From NCBI GenBank assembly GCA_947444195.1, contig CANEZL010000003.1:124001-188000 (forward strand): a stretch of DNA of 64,000 nucleotides, in the 5' to 3' direction. This document shows, in pieces, positions 1 through 9,053 of this stretch. The notes beneath the pieces are model-generated. The model searched no databases, was not told the origin of the DNA, and saw only the letters and a program-made list of their open reading frames with translations. The number at the start of each line of letters is the position of its first letter. The stretch's first letter is position 1. This stretch comes from Methylobacteriaceae bacterium (lineage in GTDB: Bacteria > Pseudomonadota > Alphaproteobacteria > Rhizobiales > Beijerinckiaceae). The position numbers and the translations under genes are program-made.

Positions 1-890
1 ATTCGGGCCTCGCCTTCGGCGGCAACAAGCTGCGCAAGCTTGAATACATCGTGCCGGACGCGATCAAGAGCGGCGCCGACACCCTGGTCTCCATCGGCGG
101 CGTGCAGTCCAACCACACGCGCATGGTGGCCGCGGTCGCCGCCAAGATCGGCATGAAGTGCCGCCTGATCCAGGAATCCTGGGTGCCGCACGAGGATGCG
201 GTCTACGACCGGGTCGGCAACATCCTGCTCTCGCGCCTGATGGGCGCCGAGGCGCAACTCGTGGACGAGGGCTTCGACATCGGCATCCGCGACAGCTGGA
301 AGCGGGCCCTGCAGGAGGTCGAGGCCGAGGGCGGCAAGCCCTACGCGATCCCCGCCGGCGCCTCGGTGCACAAGTATGGCGGCCTCGGCTACGTGGGCTT
401 CGCCGAGGAGGTGCGCGCGCAGGAGGCCGAGATGGGCGTCCGGTTCGACTACGTCGTGGTCTGCACCGTCACCGGCTCGACCCATGCCGGCATGCTCGTC
501 GGCTTCTCCGCGGACGGGCGCGCCCGCAACGTCATCGGCATCGACGCCTCCTGCACCCCGGCCCAGACCAAGGCCCAGGTGCTCGACATCGCCCAGAACA
601 CCGCCGCCCTCGTCGAGGCCGGCGACATCGTCGCCGACGACGTGGTCCTGATCGAGGACTACGCCTACCCGGTCTACGGCGTGCCGTCGAAGGAGACGGT
701 GGAGGCGATCCGCCTCTCGGCCCGGCTCGAGGGCATGATCACGGACCCGGTCTACGAGGGCAAATCCATGCAGGGCATGATCGACCTCGTGCAGAAGGGC
801 TTCTTCCCCAAGGGCTCGAAGGTGCTCTACGCGCATCTCGGCGGCGCGCCGGCCATCAACGGCTACAGCTACACCTTCCGCAACGGCTGA
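1..890 (+). CDS. acdS: 1-aminocyclopropane-1-carboxylate deaminase, 5' truncated by window edge
   Basis: This PLP enzyme would cleave ACC, the plant ethylene precursor, to 2-oxobutyrate and ammonia in the cytoplasm. The reading frame is open from base 3 and gives 295 residues; about 40 N-terminal residues lie outside the window, judging by the usual length of about 337. The first visible residues contain [11 protein letters not shown], whose first lysine is the PLP-binding lysine of the family. Near the C-terminus DPVYEGKSM carries the Tyr-Glu pair typical of ACC deaminase; D-cysteine desulfhydrases have Thr in place of the Glu. The gene converges on the LysR gene. A regulator of acdS is not visible. 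D-cysteine desulfhydrase is the main alternative but less likely. Confidence 0.9.
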   Translation, partial: SGLAFGGNKLRKLEYIVPDAIKSGADTLVSIGGVQSNHTRMVAAVAAKIGMKCRLIQESWVPHEDAVYDRVGNILLSRLMGAEAQLVDEGFDIGIRDSWKRALQEVEAEGGKPYAIPAGASVHKYGGLGYVGFAEEVRAQEAEMGVRFDYVVVCTVTGSTHAGMLVGFSADGRARNVIGIDASCTPAQTKAQVLDIAQNTAALVEAGDIVADDVVLIEDYAYPVYGVPSKETVEAIRLSARLEGMITDPVYEGKSMQGMIDLVQKGFFPKGSKVLYAHLGGAPAINGYSYTFRNG

Positions 891-913
891 TCCCGCCGCA
901 ACGGCTGATCCCG
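878..913. repeat. 18-bp perfect tandem duplication over the acdS stop codon
   Basis: Bases 878-895 are repeated exactly at 896-913. The first copy contains the last codons and the TGA of acdS; the second copy is downstream and untranslated, so it carries a second in-sequence stop. The duplication does not change the protein. It looks like a small replication-slippage event. Confidence 0.85.
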
Positions 914-969
914 AGTTCCCGTGGTCGCGACCGACGAGGTCCGGCGGACGCGAGCGTCGCCGTCGCCCG

Positions 970-1026
970 GCCCGCCCCCGATGGGCACGGTCCGTCGGGG
1001 CCGGCCCGGCCTGCCCGGGGGCGGGC
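970..1026. terminator. Candidate bidirectional terminator between acdS and the LysR gene
   Basis: An 11-bp perfect inverted repeat (970-980 with 1016-1026) sits between the convergent acdS and LysR genes. Its 35-base spacer holds a further GC-rich dyad. There is no T tract, so the terminator role is inferred from position and stem strength only. Confidence 0.4.
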
Positions 1027-1028
1027 TC

Positions 1029-1931
1029 TCACCGCGCGTCGGCGGGCGGGAGCGCGGCGACCAGCGTGCTGAGGAAGGCCTGCACCGCGTGCGGCAGGCG
1101 GCGGTCGCGCATGACCTGGACCTGGATGCCCCGCCGCAGGCTCGCACGCGTCCGGATCGGCAGGGCGACGAGTTCGCCGAGTTCGACCGGGGTGCGCACG
1201 GAGAGCGCCGACATCAGCGCGAGGCCGCGCGTGCGCCGCACGAAGGGCAGCAGCGCCGAGAGGATGTTGGCGGTGAGGGCCGGCTCCACCGTCAGCCCCT
1301 CCGCGTGGCAGGCCGCATCGAAGGCCCGCCGCAGGGTGGTTTCCCGCGGCGGCAGGGCGAGGGGGAAGGCGGCCATCTCGGCGAGCCCCACCGCGCCCAC
1401 CGGCGCCAGGGGATGCTCCGGCGCGCACAGGACCACCATGTCCACGCCCGTCTCGTAGAGGACGGTGATATCGCCCGTGGGCGCCAGGGTGAAGGTGATG
1501 CCGATATCGGCGTCCCCTACGCTCACCCACTGCGTCACCTGGGCCGGCGGCAGGATCGTCAACTCGAAGCGGATGCCCGGATAGCGCCCGTGGAAGGTGG
1601 CGAAGGCGTGCGGCAGCAGATCGAGGGCGAACCCCTCGGTGCTGGCGACGCGGATCAGTCCGCGCCCCAGCCCCTGCAAATCCCGGATCTCGCTGACCAC
1701 CTGCTCGGAGCCCGTCAGCACGCGCTGGGCGTGCTGGGCCAGCAACTCCCCGGCCGGGCTCGGCACCATGCCGCGGGGCCGCCGCTCGAACAGCACGCAG
1801 TCGAGCTCCAGTTCGAGGTTGGCGATCTGCCGGCTGATCGCGGAGGCCGCCACGTTGAGCTGGCTCGACGCCGCGGCGATCGAGCCCGTGCGGGCCACGG
1901 CGAGGAAGTAGCGCAAGCTCGTGGTCTGCAT
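1029..1931 (-). CDS. LysR-family transcriptional regulator
   Basis: This is a 300-residue LysR-type regulator, the normal length. An N-terminal winged helix-turn-helix (about residues 1-60, with ASQLNVAASAISRQIANLE) is followed by a substrate-binding-like effector domain (about 90-295). The gene is divergent from the peptide ABC operon starting at 2082 across 150 bp, the classic LysR layout, so it probably controls that operon and itself. The ligand cannot be read from sequence. The ATG at 1931 fits the family's N-terminus exactly, with a helix 1 beginning a few residues in. Confidence 0.9.
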   Translation of the reverse strand: MQTTSLRYFLAVARTGSIAAASSQLNVAASAISRQIANLELELDCVLFERRPRGMVPSPAGELLAQHAQRVLTGSEQVVSEIRDLQGLGRGLIRVASTEGFALDLLPHAFATFHGRYPGIRFELTILPPAQVTQWVSVGDADIGITFTLAPTGDITVLYETGVDMVVLCAPEHPLAPVGAVGLAEMAAFPLALPPRETTLRRAFDAACHAEGLTVEPALTANILSALLPFVRRTRGLALMSALSVRTPVELGELVALPIRTRASLRRGIQVQVMRDRRLPHAVQAFLSTLVAALPPADAR

Positions 1932-1976
1932 GGCCTGCCTTGCCGAAACGGCAACGATGAGATCGCCAAATTCTAC

Positions 1977-1989
1977 TTGCTGCGATCAA
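1977..1989. promoter_or_regulatory. Possible LysR T-N11-A binding box
   Basis: TTGCTGCGATCAA matches the T-N11-A LysR pattern with a TTG/CAA dyad. It lies in the relatively AT-rich divergent spacer between the LysR gene and the ABC operon. The pattern is short and can occur by chance; position is the main support. Confidence 0.35.
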
Positions 1990-2081
1990 TCCTGCACAAC
2001 ATCCTATCAAGGACAAAAAAGCGGCAGCCCCGATGCCCCTCGTCGGAAGCTCGGTCGCGATCCTGTGAAGGCGATCACCAC

Positions 2082-3608
2082 ATGCCGCGACCCCTGCGCA
2101 CGATCCGAGCCCTTACGGCCCTCATGCTGACGGCCACGGCCCTCCCGGCGCTCGCCGGCAAGGCCAACGACACCCTGGTCTACGCCTCGGACAGCGAGCC
2201 CGAGAACGTCAGCCCCTACCACAACAGCCTCCGCGAGGGGATCATCCTCGCCCGCAACGCCTGGGATACGCTGATCTACCGCGAGCCCGCCACCGGCGAA
2301 TACAAGCCGATGCTCGCCACCGCCTGGACGTGGATCGATCCCGTCACCCTCGAACTCACCATCCGCGAGGGCGTGACCTTCCACAACGGCGACACGTTCG
2401 GGCCCGAGGACGTGGCCTTCACCTTCAACTACGTCCTGACCCCCGAGGCGCGCACGGTCACCCGGGGCAATGTCGACTGGATGAAGTCGGCCGAGGTGAC
2501 GGGGCCGAACACGGTCCGCATCCACCTGAAGAACCCCTTCCCCGCCGCCCTCGAATACCTCGCCGGCCCGACGCCGATCCTGCCGGGCGCCTACTTCAAG
2601 AAGGTCGGCCTCGACGGCTTCGCCAAGGCTCCGGTCGGCACCGGCCCCTACAAGATCGTCAGCGTCGACAGCGGCCGCGGCGTGAAGCTCGTCCGCTTCG
2701 AGCAGTACTGGACCGGCGGCCCGATCGCGAAGCCGAAGATCGGCAAGCTGGAATTCCGGGTCATCCCGGACGGCGACAGCCGCATGGCCGAACTCGTCAC
2801 CGGCGGCATCGACTGGATCTGGCGGGTCCCCAGCGATCAGGCCGACCAGCTCAAGAACGCGCCGGGCATCACCGTGCTCTCGGCCGAGACCATGCGCGTC
2901 GGCTTCCTGCAGTTCGACGTCCAGGGCCGGGCGATGGAGAAGTCGCCCCTCAAGGACGTGCGGGTGCGCCAGGCGATCTCCTACGCGATCGACCGCAAGG
3001 CGATGGTCGACAACATCGTGCGCGGCGGCTCGCGGGTGATGAACGCCACCTGCTTCATCGGCCAGTTCGGCTGCGTCGAGGACGGCGTCCCCCGCTACGC
3101 CTACGATCCGGCCAAGGCCAGGGCGCTCCTGAAGGAGGCGGGCTATCCGGACGGGTTCGAGATTGATCTGGCCGCCTACCGCGAGCGGGACTACGCCGAG
3201 GCCGTGATCGGCTACCTGCGCGCGGTGGGCATCAAGGTCCGCCTGAACTACCTGCGCTTCGCCGCCTTCCGCGACGCGCTCCGGGGCGGCAAGGTCTCGA
3301 TCGGCTTCCAGACCTGGGGCTCCTTCTCGATCAACGACGTCTCGGCCTTCACGGGCGTGTACTTCCGCGGGGGCGAGGAGGATCTCGCCCGCGATCCCCA
3401 GGTGATCGCCGACCTCCAGGCGGCGGACACCGGCTCGGACCCCGAGGCCCGCAAGGCGAAGTACGGCGAGGCCCTGAAGCGCATCGCGGCACAGGCCTAC
3501 GCCCTGCCGATGTTCTCCTATCCCTCGAACTACGCCTTCACGCAGGACCTGAACTTCACCGCGCAGCCCGACGAGGTGCCGCGCTTCTACGCCTCGTCCT
3601 GGCGGTGA
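2082..3608 (+). CDS. Peptide/oligopeptide ABC transporter substrate-binding protein (SBP family 5)
   Basis: This is a 508-residue periplasmic binding protein of the DppA/OppA class. The chosen ATG gives an N-terminal signal peptide (basic start, hydrophobic stretch, then LPALAGKA near residue 28) directly followed by the mature N-terminus NDTLVYASDSEPENVSPYHNS typical of SBP_bac_5. A GAAGG motif precedes the start. The open frame extends much further upstream, but that part runs antisense to the LysR gene and has no family similarity. It is the first gene of the import operon, seven bases before the permease. The substrate could be di- or oligopeptides, or another small organic molecule carried by this family. 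Confidence 0.9.
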   Translation: MPRPLRTIRALTALMLTATALPALAGKANDTLVYASDSEPENVSPYHNSLREGIILARNAWDTLIYREPATGEYKPMLATAWTWIDPVTLELTIREGVTFHNGDTFGPEDVAFTFNYVLTPEARTVTRGNVDWMKSAEVTGPNTVRIHLKNPFPAALEYLAGPTPILPGAYFKKVGLDGFAKAPVGTGPYKIVSVDSGRGVKLVRFEQYWTGGPIAKPKIGKLEFRVIPDGDSRMAELVTGGIDWIWRVPSDQADQLKNAPGITVLSAETMRVGFLQFDVQGRAMEKSPLKDVRVRQAISYAIDRKAMVDNIVRGGSRVMNATCFIGQFGCVEDGVPRYAYDPAKARALLKEAGYPDGFEIDLAAYRERDYAEAVIGYLRAVGIKVRLNYLRFAAFRDALRGGKVSIGFQTWGSFSINDVSAFTGVYFRGGEEDLARDPQVIADLQAADTGSDPEARKAKYGEALKRIAAQAYALPMFSYPSNYAFTQDLNFTAQPDEVPRFYASSWR

Positions 3609-3615
3609 CGCGGCC

Positions 3616-4530
3616 ATGCTGACCTTCGCCTTCCGCCGTATCCTCGTGGCCCTCGCCGTGGCCGTCACCGTCTCGGTCGCGAGCTTCCTGCTCCTGCACC
3701 TCTCCGGCGATCTCGCCACCGCCATCGCGGGCCCCGAGGCGACGGCCGAGCAGGTCGCCGCGATCCGCACGCAGTACGGGCTGGATCAACCGATGCTGAC
3801 CCAGTTCCTCGCTTGGGGGGCCAAGGCGCTCCAGCTCGATTTCGGCAACTCGTTCTACTTCCGCGAGCGGGTCTCCGACCTGATCCTGGCACGCCTGCCC
3901 GTGACCCTGACCCTCGGCGTCGTCGCCCTCTGCGTCGCCCTGTTCGTGGCCATTCCCCTCGGCGTGATCGCCGCGGTCCGCCGCGACACCTGGATCGACC
4001 GGACGGCGCTCGCCGTCTCGGTGCTGGGCCAAGCGATGCCGAGCTTCTGGTTCGGCCTGACCCTCATCATGGTCTTCGCGGTCAACCTGCGCTGGCTGCC
4101 GGTCTCGGGGAACAGCACCTGGAAGCAATTCGTGCTGCCCGCGGTGGCGCTCGGCTACTACGCCATGCCCGCCGTGATGCGGCTCACCCGCAACGGCATG
4201 CTGGAGGTCCTGGCCTCCGACTACGTGCGCACCGCCCGCGCCAAGGGCCTGCCCCCGCGCAAGATCCTGGTCCGCCACGCCCTGCGCAACGCCGTGATCC
4301 CGGTGATCGCGCTGGCGGCCGTGCAGTTCGGCTTCATGCTCGGCGGCTCGATCGTGATCGAGGCGGTCTTCTCGCTCCAGGGCCTCGGCCAGCTCGCCTG
4401 GGAATCGATCGCCCGCAACGACTTCCCGGTGGTCCAGGCGATCGTGCTCGTCCTGGCGATGATCTACATCGCCCTGACGCTCGCGGCCGACCTGCTCAAC
4501 GCCTTCCTCGATCCCCGCCTGCGCTCATGA
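3616..4530 (+). CDS. ABC transporter permease, DppB type
   Basis: This is a 304-residue inner-membrane permease with about six membrane segments. It has the DppB-family N-terminal segment, then a long periplasmic region, then the binding-protein-dependent transport domain. The EAA-like loop is visible around residues 200-222 (DYVRTARAKGLPPRKILVRHAL), the contact site for the ATPase. It follows the binding-protein gene by seven bases and overlaps the next permease by ATGA. It pairs with the DppC-type permease to form the channel. Confidence 0.92.
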   Translation: MLTFAFRRILVALAVAVTVSVASFLLLHLSGDLATAIAGPEATAEQVAAIRTQYGLDQPMLTQFLAWGAKALQLDFGNSFYFRERVSDLILARLPVTLTLGVVALCVALFVAIPLGVIAAVRRDTWIDRTALAVSVLGQAMPSFWFGLTLIMVFAVNLRWLPVSGNSTWKQFVLPAVALGYYAMPAVMRLTRNGMLEVLASDYVRTARAKGLPPRKILVRHALRNAVIPVIALAAVQFGFMLGGSIVIEAVFSLQGLGQLAWESIARNDFPVVQAIVLVLAMIYIALTLAADLLNAFLDPRLRS

Positions 4531-5495
4531 CGATACAGCCGATGACGATAGAGCCGCCCCTGCCGCCGGCCGCGTCCGGCCTCGCCGCCGCACCGGAACT
4601 GGCGGCCGCCCCCGACAGGGCGATCCTCGCCGCCCCGCGCTCGCCCACCGCCATCGCCCTGCGGCGGGGCCTCGGCCACGGCGGGTTCATGATCGGTGCC
4701 GTCGTCCTCGGCGCCATCGTCCTGGCCGCGCTCGCCGCGCCGCTGATCGCCCCGCACGACCCCTACGCCCAGGACGTGTCGAAGCGCCTGATCCCGCCGA
4801 TCTGGCACGCCAAGGGCAACTGGGAGCACATCCTCGGCACGGACAAGCTCGGCCGCGACTACCTGAGCCGGCTGATCTACGGCAGCCAGATCTCCCTGCT
4901 GATCGGCCTGTCCGCAGCCCTGATCTCGGGGCTGATCGGCACGACGCTCGGTGTGCTCGCCGGCTATTTCGGCGGACGGGTCGACGCGCTCGTCAGCTAC
5001 GTGGTGACGACGCGGCTCGCCATGCCGGTGGTGCTCGTGGCCCTCGCCATGGCCTCCCTCGTCGGCGGCTCCCTCAAGGTGGTGGTGCTGGTGCTGGGCC
5101 TCCTGCTGTGGGACCGCTTCGCTGTGGTCACGCGTGCGGCCACCCGCCAGATCCGCAAGCAGGACTTCGTCTCGGCGGCCGAGGCCACCGGGCTCGGCAC
5201 GGTGCGGATCCTGGTGCAGGAGATCCTGCCCAACATCTTCAACGCGCTGATCGTGGTGGCGACCCTGGAGATGGCCCACGCCATCCTCCTCGAGGCGGCC
5301 CTGTCCTTCCTGGGGCTCGGGGTGCAGCCGCCCCTGCCCTCCTGGGGTCTGATGATCGCCGAGGGCAAGCCGTACATGTTCTTCCAGCCCTGGGTGATCA
5401 CCATCCCCGGCGTCGCCCTCCTCGTCCTCGTCCTCGCCATCAACCTGCTGGGCGACGGCGTCCGCGACATCACCGCCCCCGAGGGCCGGAACTGA
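4527..5495 (+). CDS. ABC transporter permease, DppC type
   Basis: This is a 322-residue permease starting at the ATG in the ATGA overlap with the upstream permease stop. A proline/alanine-rich cytoplasmic N-terminus of about 50 residues precedes the first membrane segment (about 55-75). The DppC family motif HILGTDKLGRDYLSRLIYGS is present near residues 111-130, and the EAA-like loop follows around 205-235. It completes the heterodimeric channel with the DppB-type partner. Confidence 0.92.
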   Translation: MTIQPMTIEPPLPPAASGLAAAPELAAAPDRAILAAPRSPTAIALRRGLGHGGFMIGAVVLGAIVLAALAAPLIAPHDPYAQDVSKRLIPPIWHAKGNWEHILGTDKLGRDYLSRLIYGSQISLLIGLSAALISGLIGTTLGVLAGYFGGRVDALVSYVVTTRLAMPVVLVALAMASLVGGSLKVVVLVLGLLLWDRFAVVTRAATRQIRKQDFVSAAEATGLGTVRILVQEILPNIFNALIVVATLEMAHAILLEAALSFLGLGVQPPLPSWGLMIAEGKPYMFFQPWVITIPGVALLVLVLAINLLGDGVRDITAPEGRN

Positions 5496-5561
5496 CCGGC
5501 GGCCCCCCGCCGGCTCGGCGGACCCCCGCCGGCCACGATTTCCTTCGAACCCGAGACCCCC

Positions 5562-6974
5562 ATGTCCCGACACGACGCCGTCGCCCTGGCGGCCAGGCAT
5601 TTCGACGAGGGCGGCTTCCGCGCCGTCCTCCAGGACGCGGTCGGCCGCGCCACCGAGAGCCAGACCCCCGGGCAGATCCCCGCGCTGACCGCCTACCTCA
5701 CGGACTTCGCCGCCCCGGCGCTGCGCCGCCTCGGCTTCGCCCCGCGCATCCTCGACAATCCGGACGGCGTGCACGGCCCCTTCCTCATCGCCGAGCGGCA
5801 CGAGGGGGACGGCCTGCCCACCGTGCTGATCTACGGGCACGGGGACACCGTACAGAACTATCCCGAGCAGTGGCGGGCCGGGCTCGATCCCCTGCGCATC
5901 GTGGTCGAGGGCGAGCGCTGGTACGGCCGCGGCACCGCCGACAACAAGGGCCAGCACATCGTCAATCTCGGCGCCCTCGACGCGGTGATGCGGGCGCGCG
6001 GCGGCCGGCTCGGCTTCAACGCCAAGTTCCTCATCGAGATGGGCGAGGAGGCGGGCTCGCCCGGCCTGCGCGAGGTCTGCCGGGCGGAAGCCCAGGCGCT
6101 GAAGGCCGACGTGCTGATCGCCTCCGACGGGCCGCGGGTGAGCGCCGAGCGTCCCACGGTCTTCCTGGGCTCCCGCGGCGGCTACAGTTTCGAACTCGTG
6201 GTCGACCTGCGCGCGGGCGGCCACCATTCCGGCAACTGGGGCGGCCTGCTGCGCAACCCCGGCACGGTGCTGGCCAGCGCCATCGCGAGCCTCGTGGACG
6301 GGCGCGGCCGCATCCTGGCCGAGGCCCTGCGCCCGCCCGCGATCCCCGAGGGCGTCCGGAAGGCGCTCAGCGACATCACCGTCGGGGGGGACGCCAACGC
6401 GCCCGAGATCGACCTCGACTGGGGCGAGCCCGGCCTGTCACCGGCCGAGCGCGTCTTCGGCTGGAACAGCCTCGAAGTCCTCGCCTTCAAGTGCGGCGAT
6501 CCGGAAGGCCCGCTCAACGCGGTGCCGCCCTCCGCCAAGGCGACGCTTCAGCTGCGCTTCGTCGTCGGCACCGACTGGCAGAACCTGCTGCCCGCGATCC
6601 GCGCCCATCTCGACGCGGCCGGATTCCCGATGGTGGCGGTGCGGCCCACCCGCAACGAGATGTTCCGCGCCACGCGCCTGCCGGTGGAGGACCCCTGGGT
6701 GGAATGGGCGCTCGCCTCCATCGCCGAGAGCACCGGCAAGCGGCCCGCCCTCCTGCCCAATCTCGGCGGGTCGCTGCCGAACGACGCCTTCTCCGAGATC
6801 CTCGGCCTGCCGACCCTATGGGTGCCGCACTCCTACCCAGCCTGCTCGCAGCACGCGCCGGACGAGCACCTGCTCGGGCCGATGACCCGCGAGGCGCTCG
6901 GCCTGATGGCGGGCCTGTTCTGGGACCTCGGCGAGACCGGCCCCGCCGTGATCGCCCGCCGCCGGGCGGCCTGA
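5562..6974 (+). CDS. M20-family metallopeptidase
   Basis: This is a 470-residue M20 zinc peptidase (carboxypeptidase/deacylase/dipeptidase class). Metal and catalytic motifs are in order: GHGDTV (about 92-97), GRGTADNKGQ with the bridging Asp, and EMGEEAGS with the catalytic Glu and adjacent metal-ligand Glu. The dimerisation domain lies in the middle. Its place inside an importer operon, 66 bp after the permease and 66 bp before the ATPase, suggests that it hydrolyses the imported compound in the cytoplasm. It has no signal peptide. Exact substrate is unknown. Confidence 0.9.
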   Translation: MSRHDAVALAARHFDEGGFRAVLQDAVGRATESQTPGQIPALTAYLTDFAAPALRRLGFAPRILDNPDGVHGPFLIAERHEGDGLPTVLIYGHGDTVQNYPEQWRAGLDPLRIVVEGERWYGRGTADNKGQHIVNLGALDAVMRARGGRLGFNAKFLIEMGEEAGSPGLREVCRAEAQALKADVLIASDGPRVSAERPTVFLGSRGGYSFELVVDLRAGGHHSGNWGGLLRNPGTVLASAIASLVDGRGRILAEALRPPAIPEGVRKALSDITVGGDANAPEIDLDWGEPGLSPAERVFGWNSLEVLAFKCGDPEGPLNAVPPSAKATLQLRFVVGTDWQNLLPAIRAHLDAAGFPMVAVRPTRNEMFRATRLPVEDPWVEWALASIAESTGKRPALLPNLGGSLPNDAFSEILGLPTLWVPHSYPACSQHAPDEHLLGPMTREALGLMAGLFWDLGETGPAVIARRRAA

Positions 6975-7040
6975 CCGCCTCGCCCCTCCGTCGCGGGTGC
7001 GCGGCACCCGCGCCGGTCCCGCCTTCCGCAGGAGCCGACC

Positions 7041-8645
7041 ATGACCGAGCCCGTCATCCGCATCCGGAACCTCACCCTGGCGCTTCCGAAGGGCGCGGAC
7101 CGGCCGCACGCGGTGGAGGACCTGTCGCTCGATCTGGAGGCCGGACGCATCCTCTGCGTGGTCGGCGAATCGGGCTCCGGCAAGTCGATGAGCGCCTACG
7201 CGCTCACCGGCCTGCTGCCGCGGGCCCTGCGGATCACGGGGGGCAGCATCACCTTCGAGGGCCGCGACCTGCTCACCCTGGACGAGCGCGGCTGGCGGTC
7301 CCTGCGCGGCCGCAGCATCGCGATGATCTTCCAGGAGCCGATGACGGCCCTGAACCCGGTCATGCGCATCGGCGACCAGATCGCCGAGATGTTCGAGGCG
7401 CACGGGCTGCTCGGGGCCGCCGAGCGCCAGGCGCGGGTGATCGAACTCGCCCGCGAGGTCGGCCTGCCCGATCCGCCCTCCATCGTGCGCGCCTACCCGC
7501 ACCAACTCTCCGGCGGGCAGCGCCAGCGGGCGATGATCGCCATGGCGCTCGCCCTCGAACCCGCGGTGCTGGTGGCCGACGAGCCCACCACCGCCCTCGA
7601 CGTGACCACGCAGGCCCAGATCCTGAAGCTGATCCGCGACCTGCAGCGCAAGCGCGGCATGAGCGTCCTGTTCATCACCCACGATTTCGGCGTGGTGGCC
7701 GACATCGCCGATCAGGTGGCGGTGATGCAGCGCGGGCGCCTCGTCGAGGCGGGCAGCGCCGAGGCGGTGCTGAAGAACCCGCAGCACTCCTACACGCGGG
7801 CGCTGCTCGCGGCGGTGCCGAGCCTCGCCCCGCCCGAGCGCGCGCCCCTCGACGCCGAGCCCGTCGCCCTGTCCGTGCGGGGCCTGAGCAAGACCTACGC
7901 GACCCGGGGCGGCCTGTTCGGCAAGCCCCGCGTGGTGGCCGCGGTGAAGGAGGTGGCCTTCGACATCCGCCGCGGCGAGACGCTTGGCGTCGTCGGCGAA
8001 TCAGGCTCGGGCAAGTCGACCACCGCCCGGCTCGCGATCCGTCTCGTGGAGCCGGACGCCGGCACGGTGCGCCTCGGCAGCCTCGACTTCACCGCGCTCC
8101 ACGGGGTGCAGCTGCGCAGCGAGCGGCGGCGGATCCAGATGATCTTCCAGGATCCCTTCGCCTCCCTGAACCCGCGGCGGACCGTCGGCCAGATCGTCAG
8201 CGCCGGGCCGATCGCCCATGGCCGGCCCGCGGCCGAGGCCCATGCCCGCACGCGGGAGTTGCTCGAACTCGTCGGCCTCGATCCGCGGGCGGCCGAGCGC
8301 TACCCCAATGCCTTCTCCGGCGGCCAGCGCCAGCGCATTGGCATCGCCCGCGCGCTCGCCATGGAGCCCGACGTGCTCGTGGCGGACGAGGCGGTCTCGG
8401 CCCTCGACGTCTCGGTGCAGAAGCAGGTTCTGGAGCTTCTCGAAGACCTCAAGAAGCGCCTGCACCTCGCGATGCTCTTCATCACCCACGACCTCAGGGT
8501 CGCGGCCACGATCTGCGATCGCATCGCCGTGATGCATCGGGGTGAGATCGTGGAGGCCCGGCGCACCGCCGAATTGTTCCGGAACCCGGAGCACGCCTAC
8601 ACCCGCAGCCTGCTCGCCGCGGTGCCGGGCGCGCTCTCGGCCTGA
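7041..8645 (+). CDS. Dipeptide-type ABC transporter ATPase, two fused nucleotide-binding domains
   Basis: The 534-residue protein carries two complete ATPase halves, equal to DppD and DppF fused. Half one has Walker A GESGSGKS (about 36-43), signature [15 protein letters not shown] and Walker [13 protein letters not shown]. Half two has Walker A GESGSGKS (about 318-325), signature [15 protein letters not shown] and Walker [13 protein letters not shown]. The oligopeptide-type C-terminal extension follows half one. AGGAG sits upstream of the ATG. It powers the importer encoded upstream. The fused form is common in alphaproteobacteria. Its stop codon overlaps the first bases of the 106-bp repeat. 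Confidence 0.95.
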   Translation: MTEPVIRIRNLTLALPKGADRPHAVEDLSLDLEAGRILCVVGESGSGKSMSAYALTGLLPRALRITGGSITFEGRDLLTLDERGWRSLRGRSIAMIFQEPMTALNPVMRIGDQIAEMFEAHGLLGAAERQARVIELAREVGLPDPPSIVRAYPHQLSGGQRQRAMIAMALALEPAVLVADEPTTALDVTTQAQILKLIRDLQRKRGMSVLFITHDFGVVADIADQVAVMQRGRLVEAGSAEAVLKNPQHSYTRALLAAVPSLAPPERAPLDAEPVALSVRGLSKTYATRGGLFGKPRVVAAVKEVAFDIRRGETLGVVGESGSGKSTTARLAIRLVEPDAGTVRLGSLDFTALHGVQLRSERRRIQMIFQDPFASLNPRRTVGQIVSAGPIAHGRPAAEAHARTRELLELVGLDPRAAERYPNAFSGGQRQRIGIARALAMEPDVLVADEAVSALDVSVQKQVLELLEDLKKRLHLAMLFITHDLRVAATICDRIAVMHRGEIVEARRTAELFRNPEHAYTRSLLAAVPGALSA

Positions 8646-8747
8646 TCCGATCTCCGCTCGATCGAAGCGGGGTTCGTATCGACCGAGCCCGTGCGGCGCG
8701 TGAGCGAAGCCCAGATCCGCCAACCCGAAAGGATCGATCGGATCTGG
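8642..8747. repeat. 106-bp dispersed repeat, copy A
   Basis: This segment matches the reverse complement of 10604-10709 over 106 bases with no gaps and 8 mismatches by hand count. Each copy has 9-bp terminal inverted repeats, GATCCGATC and GATCGGATC. The repeat begins at the TGA stop codon of the upstream ATPase gene. No protein is evident in it. It resembles a small non-coding dispersed element such as a MITE or REP-like repeat. Confidence 0.85.
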
Positions 8748-8785
8748 TAGGAGACCGGCCGCCCGGGGGCGGCCGGGCACTGACC

Positions 8786-8953
8786 TCAGCCGCCGACCAG
8801 ATGCAGCAGCAGGCTCGACACCACCGCGCCGCTCGTGGCGATGCCCAGCAGCGTGACGCTGCTCAGCTGGTCGTTGGTGTCGACGCTCCGGCCGGCGCGG
8901 TGCGTCGGCGCGCTGGCGGCGGGGGTGGTGTGATCCAGACGAACCGTTTCCAT
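8786..8953 (-). CDS. 55-residue single-pass membrane protein, unknown function
   Basis: This short gene encodes 55 residues. The N-terminal half is polar (METVRLDHTT, then Ala/Thr/Arg-rich). The C-terminal half is one hydrophobic stretch (about residues 33-53) ending LLLHLVGG. A good Shine-Dalgarno sequence, AAGGGAG, lies just upstream of the ATG. An EcfG-like promoter (TGAAC-N16-CGTT) ends 33 bases before the start. RBS, promoter and a clean hydrophobic tail support it as a real gene. I do not recognise the family. It may be a stress-induced membrane miniprotein. Confidence 0.65.
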   Translation of the reverse strand: METVRLDHTTPAASAPTHRAGRSVDTNDQLSSVTLLGIATSGAVVSSLLLHLVGG

Positions 8954-8985
8954 GGATGGGCTCCCTTCGTCTTCCGTCGCGCATC

Positions 8986-9010
8986 AACGCGCGGGGAGAG
9001 CCTCCGTTCA
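8986..9010 (-). promoter_or_regulatory. EcfG-type stress promoter upstream of the 55-residue protein
   Basis: On the minus strand TGAAC (9010-9006), 16 bases, then CGTT (8989-8986) matches the alphaproteobacterial EcfG consensus GGAAC-N16-CGTT at eight of nine positions. It is 33 bases from the ATG of the small membrane protein. Confidence 0.55.
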
Positions 9011-9015
9011 GTGCG

Positions 9016-9044
9016 GGCGGCGCCCGATCGAGCCGGGCGCCGCC
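9016..9044 (-). terminator. Stem-loop terminator after the aldehyde dehydrogenase gene
   Basis: An 11-bp perfect GC-rich stem (9016-9026 with 9034-9044) with a 7-base loop begins 10 bases after the dehydrogenase stop codon. There is no T tract. It separates that gene from the EcfG-like promoter of the next one. Confidence 0.55.
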
Positions 9045-9053
9045 GCCCGAACC

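Noticed and set aside
2082..3770. Long open frame antisense to the peptide-binding protein gene
   Set aside because: Shadow of a real gene; composition and lack of start context argue against coding.
8642..8747. Repeat copy A considered as a rho-independent terminator only
   Set aside because: A second near-identical inverted copy 1.9 kb away makes a dispersed repeat the better description, though it may still terminate transcription.
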